Positions 17,999 through 26,435 of a DNA stretch of 64,000 bases are shown piece by piece (the first letter of the stretch is position 1; the number at the start of each line of letters is the position of its first letter). The notes beneath the pieces were generated by a model that was given only the letters and a program-made list of their open reading frames with translations, was not told the DNA's origin and did not search any database. Origin of the DNA: Wansuia hejianensis (GTDB lineage: Bacteria > Bacillota > Clostridia > Lachnospirales > Lachnospiraceae); the NCBI RefSeq assembly GCF_014337215.1, contig NZ_CP060635.1:3357501-3421500 (forward strand). The letters run 5' to 3'. The translations under genes and the position numbers were made by a program.

Positions 17999-19421
17999 GA
18001 TACTGAATATCAGACATGTCAGAAAAAGTTTTTCCTATGGGATTGCTCTGGATGATATCAACCTGGATGTGGTCAGAGGCGAGGTTATGGGTATCATAGG
18101 AGAAAATGGTTCCGGGAAAAGCGTCCTGATCCGGATCATAGCAGGGGAACTGAAGAAAGACCAGGGAGATCTATTTTTTGAGGACCGGAGATTTGAACCG
18201 GGGGATATTCTTGAAGCGCAAAAAGGAGGAATATACCGGATCTCTCATAAAAGCATGCTGCTTGATGATATGACGGTGGCTGAAAACCTGACCTGTGTTC
18301 AGCATTTTTCAAAAATCATCTTTATGACCAAAAGAAAAATGAACGCCATCGCCAGAAACCATTTGGAACAATTCGGCCTGAAGATCTCTCCCGGGACGCT
18401 TGTGGGAGAACTGTCGCTGATCCAGAAAAAACAGGTGGAATTACTCAAGGTAATCCTGAAAAATCCTAAATTACTGATTTTAGATGAAATTTTTTCATCT
18501 CTGGGCGTGGAATACCGGTCGTGGTTCGCCGAGCAAATTAATGCGGCTAAGCAAAAGGGGACTGCGGTTCTCATTGTGTCACAGAATCTGGATCTGGTGA
18601 TGGATCTCTGTGACCGCATTGCGATCATGCAGGATTCCCAGATCGTGCAAATTGTGGCCGGTGACGATATTTATCTCAGCTCCCTGTTCGCTATGCTGCG
18701 GAGGGGAGATGACATGCTGCAGCAGGAAGAAAGCCTTCTGACCGGAAAGAAAGTATTGACCGTTGAGAGGCTGCGGACTAGAAAATGCGCAGAAGCTACC
18801 TTCTCTTTATACGAAGGAGAGGTGTTGGGGATCTATATCAATGACACGCTGGTAACCGACGGGCTGATCGGCGCCCTGTGCGGCCAGGAAAAACCAATGG
18901 GGGGAGAGATAAATGTATGGGGAAAAAGAATGAAAAAATTTTCCCCGGAAAGGCTTGCCGACCATGGAATCTGTGTGATTTTAGGAGAAGAATTGAATCA
19001 GATGCTGTTATATAAGGATACAGTATTAGACAATATTGCATTCTTTTCCATGAAAAAAGCCGCCCATCATGGCACCAGGAATTTGACGATGGAAAAACTG
19101 GCGGCGGCCGAGCTGGCCGCAGAATGCGGACTGACGGAAGAGGAACTGCACATGGATGTCGCATGCCTGAGCGCCGGTGCTAGACAGAAGCTGGCATTTG
19201 CCAACAGCATCGCCATCGGTACGCGCATTTATATCTTGGACAACATTATGTCCCACGTCGATTTCCAATCCCAGAAAATCCTTTATAATAAAATGTCAGA
19301 GCTTAAGCGGGAGGGGGCCTCGTTTTTATTTATAGCAAAAGAATTCGAAGAGCTTCGAATCATCAGCGATCGCATTATTTACGTATTGGATCAGCAGATT
19401 TCAGACAAATGGTTTTATTGA
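17988..19421 (+). CDS. Degenerate double-ABC ATPase-like protein beside YesMN
   Basis: 477 residues, organised like an RbsA-type double ATPase but altered. The first domain keeps Walker A GENGSGKSVLIRII and Walker B LLILDEIFSS, with the signature changed to LSLIQKKQVELL. The second domain has lost the P-loop (GEVLGIYINDTLVTDGLIG where GxxGxGKT is expected), and its signature region reads LSAGARQKLAFA followed by YILDNIMSHVD. No permease or binding protein accompanies it. It overlaps the sensor kinase gene by 11 bases, so it is made with the signalling pair. A regulatory or sensory role is inferred; an orphan transport ATPase serving another permease is the alternative. Confidence 0.75.
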   Translation: MIDEILNIRHVRKSFSYGIALDDINLDVVRGEVMGIIGENGSGKSVLIRIIAGELKKDQGDLFFEDRRFEPGDILEAQKGGIYRISHKSMLLDDMTVAENLTCVQHFSKIIFMTKRKMNAIARNHLEQFGLKISPGTLVGELSLIQKKQVELLKVILKNPKLLILDEIFSSLGVEYRSWFAEQINAAKQKGTAVLIVSQNLDLVMDLCDRIAIMQDSQIVQIVAGDDIYLSSLFAMLRRGDDMLQQEESLLTGKKVLTVERLRTRKCAEATFSLYEGEVLGIYINDTLVTDGLIGALCGQEKPMGGEINVWGKRMKKFSPERLADHGICVILGEELNQMLLYKDTVLDNIAFFSMKKAAHHGTRNLTMEKLAAAELAAECGLTEEELHMDVACLSAGARQKLAFANSIAIGTRIYILDNIMSHVDFQSQKILYNKMSELKREGASFLFIAKEFEELRIISDRIIYVLDQQISDKWFY

Positions 19422-19444
19422 TGGTATGTGAAAGGTGCAAGTTA

Positions 19445-20560
19445 AATAGTATTCCTCTGACTTTTAAGTGAATGTTAAGTGAGTGACGCCTGATTAGGCA
19501 ATGAAATTAGATTCCACTGATGACAGGCAAAAGGGGAGGGAGTCCCCAATGCCTGCCGTTTAGATAGAATTGAAAATAGGTAATAGATTTTGATGAATTT
19601 ACATATTGTTAATAAACTGCTGAACAGAGGTTGATCTGGCCGCCAGGCGGAGCCATTTTTTCAGCAGCTCCAGGTCCGTCTCAGAACGGATTTTTGCTGA
19701 CAAGTGTCCTGGGACAGGCCCGAGCACTTCCAGCAGTTCCAGAATGGCTTCGGCCTTGGCCTCAATTCTGCCTTCACTTCGTTCTTCTTTTAAAAGTTCT
19801 TCAAAAATCATATAACGTTCCCTCATTTCCCTGCTGTTTTTGATGTTCCTGATGGACGTCTGAAGCTGTCTGACATAAGCGCTGTCAAACTCCCCCTGGC
19901 TGCCTGCCAGATCCGCGCCCGCGAATTCCAGGAAAGCTGCTAATTCCGCTGAAATTTCGCTCCTATTGGTCCCCCGCGTGCTGAGAAATATAGTCTTGCA
20001 GCCCTCGTCCAGCATGATTTGTCCGTCTTCCATACAGCAGTTTTCAAAGGTGTATATATATCTTTGTCTGCCGAAGGGATCAAAATCACAGATAAAAATG
20101 ACATAGGTATCCGGAAGCCCTGTATAATCTGTTCCGGCCAGAAGCAGCTCCATGTCCATCTGGCTGTGATAATAGCGGCAGCGTTTTGCAAGAGCGGGCT
20201 TGGGAGAGACCTGCATCTCCACGTTATAATGGGTATTCCGGCTGTCTCTGGCGTAGATATCCAGACGGACGCTGCGGTATTCCGGATGATAGATCAGACA
20301 TTGTTCCCGGCTGACAATCACCCGGTCAATGGGAATGCCGAGGACGATCTCGAGAAGTCCCCGGCAATTCTCCGGGTCCAGCATGACGGCGCTGAACAGG
20401 AAATTATTCTTAATTGTCAGTTCCGCCAGAGTCTTAGTTTGGCTCATGAATCCTCCGTTTCTTCAGAGGAATACTATTTATAATGAATTATAACACAACT
20501 TCAAATGAATATCAATGCCGTTTTGGTTTGCGGATTATAAAATAATGTTTCTTAAATGAT
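19445..20560 (-). mobile_element. Rpn-type nuclease element, copy 1 (outer end lost)
   Basis: Nearly identical inverted copy of the segment at 26436-27565. One terminus carries AATAGTATTCCTCTGACTT (19445-19463). On the other side, homology to copy 2 runs to about 20560 and stops just before the place where copy 2 has its other terminal repeat, so this copy appears truncated or diverged there. It contains one nuclease gene on the minus strand. An internal repeat of the terminal core lies before its start codon (20464-20476). Confidence 0.65.
19599..20447 (-). CDS. Rpn family recombination-promoting nuclease/putative transposase
   Basis: 282-residue PD-(D/E)XK protein of the Rpn/PDDEXK_2 family. 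The start is typical (SQTKTLAELTIKNNFLFSAV), and the nuclease core reads VRLDIYARDS then NVEMQVSP, an E-x-Q variant usual for this family. Known Rpn proteins promote RecA-independent recombination and can move as small elements. The C-terminus is a charged helical tail. Start ATG 20447 has GGAGG upstream. It differs from the copy at 26557-27417 by a few substitutions and by lacking a four-residue insertion near residue 227. Confidence 0.88.
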   Translation of the reverse strand: MSQTKTLAELTIKNNFLFSAVMLDPENCRGLLEIVLGIPIDRVIVSREQCLIYHPEYRSVRLDIYARDSRNTHYNVEMQVSPKPALAKRCRYYHSQMDMELLLAGTDYTGLPDTYVIFICDFDPFGRQRYIYTFENCCMEDGQIMLDEGCKTIFLSTRGTNRSEISAELAAFLEFAGADLAGSQGEFDSAYVRQLQTSIRNIKNSREMRERYMIFEELLKEERSEGRIEAKAEAILELLEVLGPVPGHLSAKIRSETDLELLKKWLRLAARSTSVQQFINNM

Positions 20561-20795
20561 ACCCCCAGGGGGACCTCGCAATGAATACCCTAGCGGGTGG
20601 GGGAGCAGCCTGTGCGGCTTCGCAATGTATAACTCCAGAGTATCCCGTGATGCATGCCCTGACAGGTCAGAGGAACAGCGTGAGTTGCTCGCCCGCCCCG
20701 CCAGAAGCATGAGTTACGGGGTGCCTTGTGGGTATAATCTGGAATGTAAGGGATAGGACAAAATGGAAAATGTTGAATAAGGAACAGAAATAAGG
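20561..20795. other. Non-coding, GC-rich spacer with no assignable gene
   Basis: 235 bases between the truncated end of nuclease element copy 1 and the spore protein leader. It has several short palindromes, such as CCCCCAGGGGG near 20563 and CTGACAGGTCAG near 20658, and a partly repeated phrase CGCAATG (20576 and 20630 regions). Small open frames crossing it have no recognisable features. It may be debris from an older insertion; I see nothing firmer. Confidence 0.4.
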
Positions 20796-20835
20796 CCACA
20801 CTCTAAAGGACAAACACGTTTGACAAGGAGTGTGG
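20796..20835 (+). promoter_or_regulatory. Hairpin covering the spore-protein ribosome binding site
   Basis: CCACACTC (20796-20803) pairs perfectly with GAGTGTGG (20828-20835). The right arm includes the last three bases of the AAGGAG Shine-Dalgarno (20826-20830) of the SASP gene at 20841, and TTTTA follows. It could hold translation down or act as a leaky terminator before the gene. Confidence 0.4.
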
Positions 20836-20840
20836 TTTTA

Positions 20841-21050
20841 ATGCCAAAAAAAGAAAAGAAAATTGACCTTCATAATCTGACACCTGAAGAATCTCTGAAA
20901 TACGAAATAGCAGATGAGCTGGGACTGCTGGATAAAGTCCTGGAAAACGGATGGAAACAACTGTCGGCCAAAGAAACAGGACGTATAGGAGGGCTGGTGA
21001 CGAAAAGAAAAAGAGAATTAAATGATGAAGCACTGACAATAAAGGGGTGA
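20841..21050 (+). CDS. Alpha/beta-type small acid-soluble spore protein
   Basis: 69-residue SASP. The diagnostic segment is KYEIADELGLLDKVLENGW, followed by KQLSAKETGRIGGLVTKR, which holds the DNA-binding helices and the region cut by GPR protease at germination. These proteins coat spore DNA in the A-like form and protect against UV and heat. ATG 20841 is chosen (AAGGAG ten bases upstream) over a TTG at 20820 that lies inside the leader hairpin. It shows that the organism forms endospores. Expression should be forespore specific (sigma G), though I could not pick its promoter. Confidence 0.88.
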   Translation: MPKKEKKIDLHNLTPEESLKYEIADELGLLDKVLENGWKQLSAKETGRIGGLVTKRKRELNDEALTIKG

Positions 21051-21069
21051 AAACGGGAAAGTTCTTCTG

Positions 21070-21098
21070 TTGACACTTTTAAAAGTCTTTGTTATAAT
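21070..21098 (+). promoter_or_regulatory. Consensus sigma-A promoter of the MATE gene
   Basis: TTGACA at 21070-21075 and TATAAT at 21093-21098 are separated by exactly 17 bases, both boxes perfect. Transcription would begin near 21105, giving a leader of about 160 bases before the MATE start. Confidence 0.85.
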
Positions 21099-21153
21099 AT
21101 GGGCGGAAATTGAATCAGACAGACCAGTTTTTACCGCCGGGTAAGAATTTATG

Positions 21154-21205
21154 CGTCAGGCTTTCTATCGATAGGCCATAGAAGATAGAAAGGCTGGCGT
21201 TTTTT
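21154..21205 (+). terminator. Attenuator-like terminator in the MATE leader
   Basis: CGTCAGGCTTTCTATC (21154-21169) pairs with GATAGAAAGGCTGGCG (21184-21199), 14 Watson-Crick pairs plus one G-U and one mismatch, followed by six T. Upstream in the same leader GGCGG (21102-21106) can pair with CCGCC (21134-21138). A strong terminator between a perfect promoter and the gene means expression needs anti-termination, so a riboswitch or attenuation system is likely. No known aptamer was recognised. Confidence 0.75.
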
Positions 21206-21267
21206 GTGCCGAAGTATTTTTTAAGAGGTTCTGTTTGGAATCGTCAAAAGTGTTAAGGGGAAACGGT

Positions 21268-22596
21268 ATGGAAGGAAATCATTATCTGAAAGATTTTATC
21301 AAGTATTCATCGCTGAATGTGCTGGGAATGGTGGCGTTATCCTGTTATATTCTGGCGGATACGTTTTTTGTGTCCAAAGGGATGGGTGCGGAAGGGCTGG
21401 CGGCGCTGAATCTGGCGATTCCGGTCTTCAGTTTTATTCATGGAAGCGGCCTGATGCTGGGGATGGGAGGGGCTATCCGCTATTCCATCTGCCGGGGACA
21501 GAAGGAGACAAAAAATGCTGATGGGATTTTTACAAATGTAATCTGCCTCACAGCAGTGTTCGCGCTGATATTTTTCTGCGCCGGCCTGTTTCTGTCCGGC
21601 GGAATTGCCAGGATGCTGGGGGCGGACACTCAGGTTTTTGGGATGACGGAAACGTATCTGAGAGTGCTGCTTTTGTTCTCGCCGGCTTTTTTGGTGAATG
21701 ACGTTTTAATCTGTTTTGTGAGAAACGACGGAGATCCCGGAAGGGCGATGTTTGCCATGGCCGGCGGGAGCCTGTCTAATATTTTGCTGGATTATATCTT
21801 CATATTTCCTTTGAATATGGGGATTTTTGGAGCGGTGCTAGCCACGGGATTCGCGCCTGTGATCAGTATGGTGATCCTTTCCCCTCACTGGGTGAAAAAG
21901 AGGAATCAGTTTCATTTTGTGAAAGGGAAGCCGTCGCTGAGATGGACACGTATGATTCTTTCGCTTGGGTTTCCTTCGTTAGTCACGGAGGTTTCCTCCG
22001 GAATTGTGATCATCGTTTTTAATACAATTATTCTGAATCTGCAGGGCAACGTGGGAATCGCAGCTTATGGGGTGATTGCCAACCTTTCGCTGGTGGTGCT
22101 GGCGGTCTTTACCGGGGTCGCTCAGGGAATCCAGCCGCTGGTCAGCAGGGCCTGTGGATATAACCAGCAGGAGGGCAGCCGGAAAGTGCTGCGCTATGGC
22201 ATTATTACGGTCGCTGTGCTGTCCGGCTTGATTTATCTGGTGGTGTTCTGGTTTGCCGGTCCGATTGCGGAAGTTTTTAACAGCGGGAAGAACCTGCAGC
22301 TTCAGGAAATTGCCGTAGAAGGGCTGAGGCTGTATTTCACTGCGACATTTTTCGCCGGTTTTAATATCGTACTCGCTACATACTTCTCCGCGATGGATCA
22401 AGCGGTTCCCGCACAAGTGATCTCTCTGTGCAGGGGGATTTTCCTTATCGTTCCCATGGCGTTCCTGCTTTCGGCATGCTGGGGTCTTACAGGCGTGTGG
22501 CTGGCATTTCCTGTGACAGAATGCTTTGTCGCCGTTTTAGCCTGTGTGCTGAAACGAAAATACGGAAGTGCGGCTCAGGCGGGGAACCAGACCTGA
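21268..22596 (+). CDS. MATE-family multidrug/cation exporter
   Basis: 442 residues with 12 predicted hydrophobic segments and the two-lobed MATE layout. FIKYSSLNVLGMVALSCYIL leads the first lobe, and motifs such as GAEGLAALNLAIPVFS and ARAC-like LVSRACGYNQQEGSRKVL mark the family. It probably extrudes drugs or toxic metabolites in exchange for sodium or protons. ATG 21268 is chosen because AAGGGGAAA precedes it; the in-frame TTG 21235 lacks an RBS. It ends convergently, overlapping the sensor kinase stop by 22 bases. Control is probably through the terminator in its leader. Confidence 0.88.
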   Translation: MEGNHYLKDFIKYSSLNVLGMVALSCYILADTFFVSKGMGAEGLAALNLAIPVFSFIHGSGLMLGMGGAIRYSICRGQKETKNADGIFTNVICLTAVFALIFFCAGLFLSGGIARMLGADTQVFGMTETYLRVLLLFSPAFLVNDVLICFVRNDGDPGRAMFAMAGGSLSNILLDYIFIFPLNMGIFGAVLATGFAPVISMVILSPHWVKKRNQFHFVKGKPSLRWTRMILSLGFPSLVTEVSSGIVIIVFNTIILNLQGNVGIAAYGVIANLSLVVLAVFTGVAQGIQPLVSRACGYNQQEGSRKVLRYGIITVAVLSGLIYLVVFWFAGPIAEVFNSGKNLQLQEIAVEGLRLYFTATFFAGFNIVLATYFSAMDQAVPAQVISLCRGIFLIVPMAFLLSACWGLTGVWLAFPVTECFVAVLACVLKRKYGSAAQAGNQT

Positions 22597-23462
22597 ATAG
22601 AGAGTGTTTCATCCTGGTATTTGGCCGTGATCTGTCCGCCCATGCGTTCGGTCAGCAGCTTAGCGATAGAAAGTCCCAGGCCGGTGGAATTTCTTCCGGT
22701 CTCCACCGTGTAAAAACGGTTAAAAAGCTGTCCGGTCAGAACAGGGGTCAGGCCTGCAGCTTTATTGGAAAAAGAAATTTTCCCATCGCTGTCCATAATG
22801 ACTGAAAGGTCGCCGTCACTGTACTTCAGGACATTGCTGAGTATGTTTTCAAAAATCCTGGTAAGGGCGGTGGGCTCCAGGTAGCGTCTGACCGGCTGTT
22901 CCGGAATAGAAATGACGGGGGTAATCTGTTTCTGGCACATGGCTGCATAATAGGAAGCCAGGCTTTCTTCCAGGACTCTGTTTAATGTCAGTTGTTCCGG
23001 CTGCTCCGTCTCTGTGGAGCGGACGATGGAATAGCGGAATAGTTCTGCAGTCAGTTGTTTCATAGCCGTTGTCCGGTTTTTGATGAATCCCAGATACCGT
23101 CTGGCCTGTTCCGGAAGCGCTTCCTGGGAAAGCAGGTCCAGATATCCACAGATGGCTGTCAGGGGAGTTCTCAGATCGTGAGAGATGTTAGTGACAGATT
23201 CCTTCAGCTCGGTGTCTCCCTGCTGATAGCGGTTTCGTTCACTGCGGAGCCTGCGAAGCTGCAGGTTGAGGGCATCTGCCAGCCTGCGCATGCGGCTGTC
23301 CCGGCTGGAAATATCAATGAGGACATTGGATTCGGCTGCAAGCCTGTCGGTAACTGCCTTGCAGATTTCATCTGCGGATTTCCGCATCAGATACAGTTTT
23401 AAGATGAGAAGCAGAATGATAAGTGCGAACAGGCCGCACAGCGCCCACAGCCAGACTTCCAT
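22575..23462 (-). CDS. Sensor histidine kinase, last gene of RR-ABC-HK operon
   Basis: 295 residues. One N-terminal membrane segment (LWALCGLFALIILLLILKL) is followed by a short linker, the phospho-acceptor motif NISHDLRTPLTAICGYLDL, and ATPase motifs (ENILSNVLKYSDGD, STGLGLSIAKLLTERMGG). The tiny extracytoplasmic part is like intramembrane-sensing kinases that respond to peptide antibiotics through an ABC transporter. Its partners are the ABC permease and ATPase and the OmpR regulator immediately upstream on the same strand. Confidence 0.88.
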   Translation of the reverse strand: MEVWLWALCGLFALIILLLILKLYLMRKSADEICKAVTDRLAAESNVLIDISSRDSRMRRLADALNLQLRRLRSERNRYQQGDTELKESVTNISHDLRTPLTAICGYLDLLSQEALPEQARRYLGFIKNRTTAMKQLTAELFRYSIVRSTETEQPEQLTLNRVLEESLASYYAAMCQKQITPVISIPEQPVRRYLEPTALTRIFENILSNVLKYSDGDLSVIMDSDGKISFSNKAAGLTPVLTGQLFNRFYTVETGRNSTGLGLSIAKLLTERMGGQITAKYQDETLSIQVWFPA

Positions 23463-23481
23463 AGACAGTTCTCCTTACTGA

Positions 23482-24312
23482 TTATTTGATATCTTTTTTA
23501 CGAAAGGCCAATATGCCGGGAACAGCCGTCAGGGCAAGGATGGCCAGGGAATACAGGGGCAGGCGGAACGGATGGACAGCTTTCAGGTTAGAAATCTGTG
23601 CAGCCTGGCCCGTTGGCAGGAAATCAAAGAAAAATTGCCAGATTTCCCGTTCAGAACCCCTAAGGTATTGCGGGTTAGCCATAGCCTGGGAGGTCATGTC
23701 ACCGACGGCTTCGCCCATGATGTAGCTTTCATAGAATTCAGGCGCTGAGAGCCGGGCATAGATGTTCATAGCCAGGAAGAACAGCACGAAAAATCCGATA
23801 ATGCTGATTACGGCCACAACAGCTTTATTCTGACTGAGCATCGAGAGCATTGTAAAAACTGAGCAATAAGAGATAATCAGTAATGCGCTGTTTAATATCA
23901 TAAGCCATATGATTTTCGGATCAGTCTGTAAAAAACCAAACAGTGGAATGCCGATAGCACTGACCGTCATAAAGTAGATCAGGCACATCAGAAGACCTGC
24001 GGCAGAGCTGACAATCAGGTTTGACAGGTAAATAGAGCTTCGCCGGTGGCCGATCATAAGCTTATTGCGGATCGTGCCGTCGCTGTATTCCGTACCGATG
24101 AACAGGCTGCAAAATACCGCACAGAATGCGCCGATAAGCATCATGTGTAGAAAGAAAATCCCATCCAGGGTAACGGCGGTATCATATTTTATCTGGTTTT
24201 GATAGCTGCTGATGCAGGTTCCGACGCCGTAGAGAAGCATACCCGCGATGGTGATCCAGAATACTTTGCTCTTCAGCAATCGGGAAAAATTAGAGGCTAA
24301 TAGTCTATTCAT
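23482..24312 (-). CDS. ABC-2 type transporter permease
   Basis: 276 residues with about six hydrophobic segments (VFWITIAGMLLYGVGTCIS, FFLHMMLIGAFCAVFCSLFI, and others), including the family-typical GTEYSDGTIRNKLMIGH between segments. ATG 24312 is used because GGGAGGTGAGCG precedes it; a longer frame to 24402 lies inside the ATPase gene. With that ATPase it forms a BcrAB/NatAB-like exporter, probably for peptide-antibiotic resistance. Confidence 0.85.
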   Translation of the reverse strand: MNRLLASNFSRLLKSKVFWITIAGMLLYGVGTCISSYQNQIKYDTAVTLDGIFFLHMMLIGAFCAVFCSLFIGTEYSDGTIRNKLMIGHRRSSIYLSNLIVSSAAGLLMCLIYFMTVSAIGIPLFGFLQTDPKIIWLMILNSALLIISYCSVFTMLSMLSQNKAVVAVISIIGFFVLFFLAMNIYARLSAPEFYESYIMGEAVGDMTSQAMANPQYLRGSEREIWQFFFDFLPTGQAAQISNLKAVHPFRLPLYSLAILALTAVPGILAFRKKDIK

Positions 24313-25219
24313 CACGCTCACCTCCCACCAGACTGACATAGTAGCTTTCCAGGCTCTCGTCATGTTCGTGCATGGCTTTGATGATGCAATTTTCCTGTAC
24401 AAGAGCCATGGTCAGTTCTGTGATGCTAATCTGTCCGTATATATCGGCTTCCGTATCTGAAAGCACAGAATATTCCTGCCCCATGCTGTCCAGGACACGG
24501 GACAGTATCCTGGTATCGGTGACCTCCAGACGGATACATTTGCGGAAGGCGTTCTCAAGCTCCTCTGCACTGATTTCCTTCAGCATTTGCCCGTTATCTA
24601 TAAAACCGTAATGGGTTGCCAGGCGGGAAAGCTCATCCAGAATATGGCTGGATATCAGAACAGTGATCTGGTGTTCACGGTTCAGCTTCAGGATCAGCTC
24701 CCGTATTTCTATGATGCCCTGGGGGTCCAGGCCGTTCACGGGTTCATCCAGCACAAGAAAATCCGGATCGCCTGCCAGAGCGACGGCGATGCCGAGGCGT
24801 TGGCGCATGCCCAGAGAAAAATTACGGGCTTTCTTTTTGCCGGTATGTTCCAGCCCCACCAGGCGGAGCAAATCTGCTATACCTTTAAAAGACGGCAGGC
24901 CCAGAATCCGGTACTGCTCTTTGAGATTATCTTCTGCCGTCATGTCCAGATAGATAGAGGGTGTCTCTACGACAGCTCCCATTCTGCGCCGGGATTTTAT
25001 TAGTTCCCGGCTTGTATTTTCCCGGCCGTAAAGGGTGTAAGTGCCTGAGGTGGGCTCCTGAAGCCCGCAGATTAGCCGGATCAGAGTGGTTTTTCCCGCC
25101 CCGTTCTTACCCACGAAGCCATAGATAGAGCCTTTCGGTACGTGCATGGTTAAGCCGCCCAGAGCGGTGAAATGGCCGTATTGCTTTTTTAAGGCTCTGG
25201 TGGTTAAACAATATTCCAT
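24305..25219 (-). CDS. ABC transporter ATPase, BcrA-like
   Basis: 304 residues. Walker A is GKNGAGKTTLIRLICG, signature NFSLGMRQRLGIAVAL, Walker B FLVLDEPVNGLDPQG, with an H-loop ISSHILDELSR. A C-terminal extension of about 80 residues is typical of bacitracin/lantibiotic-type ATPases. It drives the ABC-2 permease whose start overlaps this stop by eight bases. Part of a response regulator-ATPase-permease-kinase operon on the minus strand. Confidence 0.9.
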   Translation of the reverse strand: MEYCLTTRALKKQYGHFTALGGLTMHVPKGSIYGFVGKNGAGKTTLIRLICGLQEPTSGTYTLYGRENTSRELIKSRRRMGAVVETPSIYLDMTAEDNLKEQYRILGLPSFKGIADLLRLVGLEHTGKKKARNFSLGMRQRLGIAVALAGDPDFLVLDEPVNGLDPQGIIEIRELILKLNREHQITVLISSHILDELSRLATHYGFIDNGQMLKEISAEELENAFRKCIRLEVTDTRILSRVLDSMGQEYSVLSDTEADIYGQISITELTMALVQENCIIKAMHEHDESLESYYVSLVGGERDE

Positions 25220-25307
25220 AAAAATGCCTCCTTGTCTTTGATACGGTCATTCTAACAGCAGGAGGTTAAGAAAGCGGTAAAGAAAAAAGTAAAGAAACCG
25301 TAAAGAT

Positions 25308-25976
25308 TTAAGAAGGCTCTTTTAACTTAAAGCCGATGCCCCAGACCGCCTCAATATAATCATGTCCTCCAGCCTCACGAAGTTTTCTGCGGAGATTGCT
25401 GATGTGGACCTTCAGAGAGCTTTCCATACAGTCAGGAGTATCCTCGCTGATCCGATCCAGCATCAGTGATTTCGTGATGACCTGCTCAGGATTCTGCATC
25501 AGAAGCCTTAGGATTGCGAATTCCGTCTTGGTCAGCCGGACGGCCTCACCGGAAATCTGTGCTTCGTGTGTGGTTGTATCCAGGGTCAGGTCATGGAAGG
25601 TGAGACGGGGAAGGGGAGGGCCGGAGACTCCGTTCCTCAGCTGGACTGTGATGCGGGCCAGAAGCTCCCGGGGATCAAAAGGCTTGGTGATATAATCGGC
25701 TGCGCCGCCCAGCAGCAGGCCGACTTTATCTTCTGTATCCGCTCTGGCGCTGACCACTATGACGGGAAGTCCCTGGATTTCCGGCAGAATATCTTCGCCG
25801 GAAAGGCCAGGCAGCATCAGATCCAAAAGTACCAGGTCAGGACGGTTCCGTGCCAGAAGCAAAAGGGCTTCCGTGCCGGAATATGCCCGAAGGACTCTGT
25901 ATCCGGACTTGTGCAGCAGCTCTTCCAGCATATCGCCGATATAGGGATCGTCTTCGATCACTGCAATTGTTTTCAT
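25308..25976 (-). CDS. OmpR-family response regulator
   Basis: 222 residues. Receiver domain begins MKTIAVIEDDPYIGDMLEEL, with phospho-acceptor Asp in LVLLDLMLPGLSG and the conserved Lys in YITKPFDPRELLARI. The winged-helix domain includes TKTEFAILRLLMQNPEQVIT. ATG 25976 is preferred (AGAAAGGA upstream) over the longer frame to 26000. It likely activates the downstream ABC/kinase genes when the kinase detects an antimicrobial. Confidence 0.9.
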   Translation of the reverse strand: MKTIAVIEDDPYIGDMLEELLHKSGYRVLRAYSGTEALLLLARNRPDLVLLDLMLPGLSGEDILPEIQGLPVIVVSARADTEDKVGLLLGGAADYITKPFDPRELLARITVQLRNGVSGPPLPRLTFHDLTLDTTTHEAQISGEAVRLTKTEFAILRLLMQNPEQVITKSLMLDRISEDTPDCMESSLKVHISNLRRKLREAGGHDYIEAVWGIGFKLKEPS

Positions 25977-26045
25977 TAATAATGTCCTTTCTGCCGTCAA
26001 CCCTATGAACCTCCCTGCATTTTTTCCGTAATCATAAGGTCATTG

Positions 26046-26306
26046 TCATATCGATGAGTTCTGATTTCCAGGGTTTTCCCTTTTGCTGCTGTTGGCTCTG
26101 GTTCTTCTGGGACTTCTTTCAAATAAAAAGACCTCTTCGATCTGGCAGTTGAAAACCTGTGCGATGTCGCGGGCAAGCCAGATAGAAGGCTCCGATTTTT
26201 CTGTTTCTATGGCATGAATGGCCTGTCTGGATGCGCCAACCATAATCCCAAGCTGCTCCTGAGTCAGTCCATTTTCTTCTCTTAAATCCTTGATTCTATT
26301 TTTCAT
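26046..26306 (-). CDS. XRE-family helix-turn-helix regulator
   Basis: 86 residues. The HTH is LTQEQLGIMVGASRQAIHAI near the N-terminus, resembling the YgzD/Cro-like clostridial group (MKNRIKDLREENGLTQEQL). The C-terminal tail is basic and without known features. It lies 69 bases upstream of the response regulator on the same strand and has its own near-consensus promoter, so it may lead this operon or repress it. Confidence 0.85.
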   Translation of the reverse strand: MKNRIKDLREENGLTQEQLGIMVGASRQAIHAIETEKSEPSIWLARDIAQVFNCQIEEVFLFERSPRRTRANSSKRENPGNQNSSI

Positions 26307-26342
26307 ATGTGCCAGCCTTCTTGTGAAGTAAACCCTATATTT

Positions 26343-26371
26343 AATATATACGCCACTATATGTAAAGTCAA
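26343..26371 (-). promoter_or_regulatory. Promoter of the XRE gene
   Basis: On the minus strand TTGACT (26371-26366) and TATATT (26348-26343) are 17 bases apart, about 37 bases before the XRE start codon. A good sigma-A match. Confidence 0.6.
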
Positions 26372-26435
26372 CGTTACATCTGCGTTAAACCAAACATGGA
26401 AGTGAGTCAGCATGATCGGTTTACAATAAATAAAC

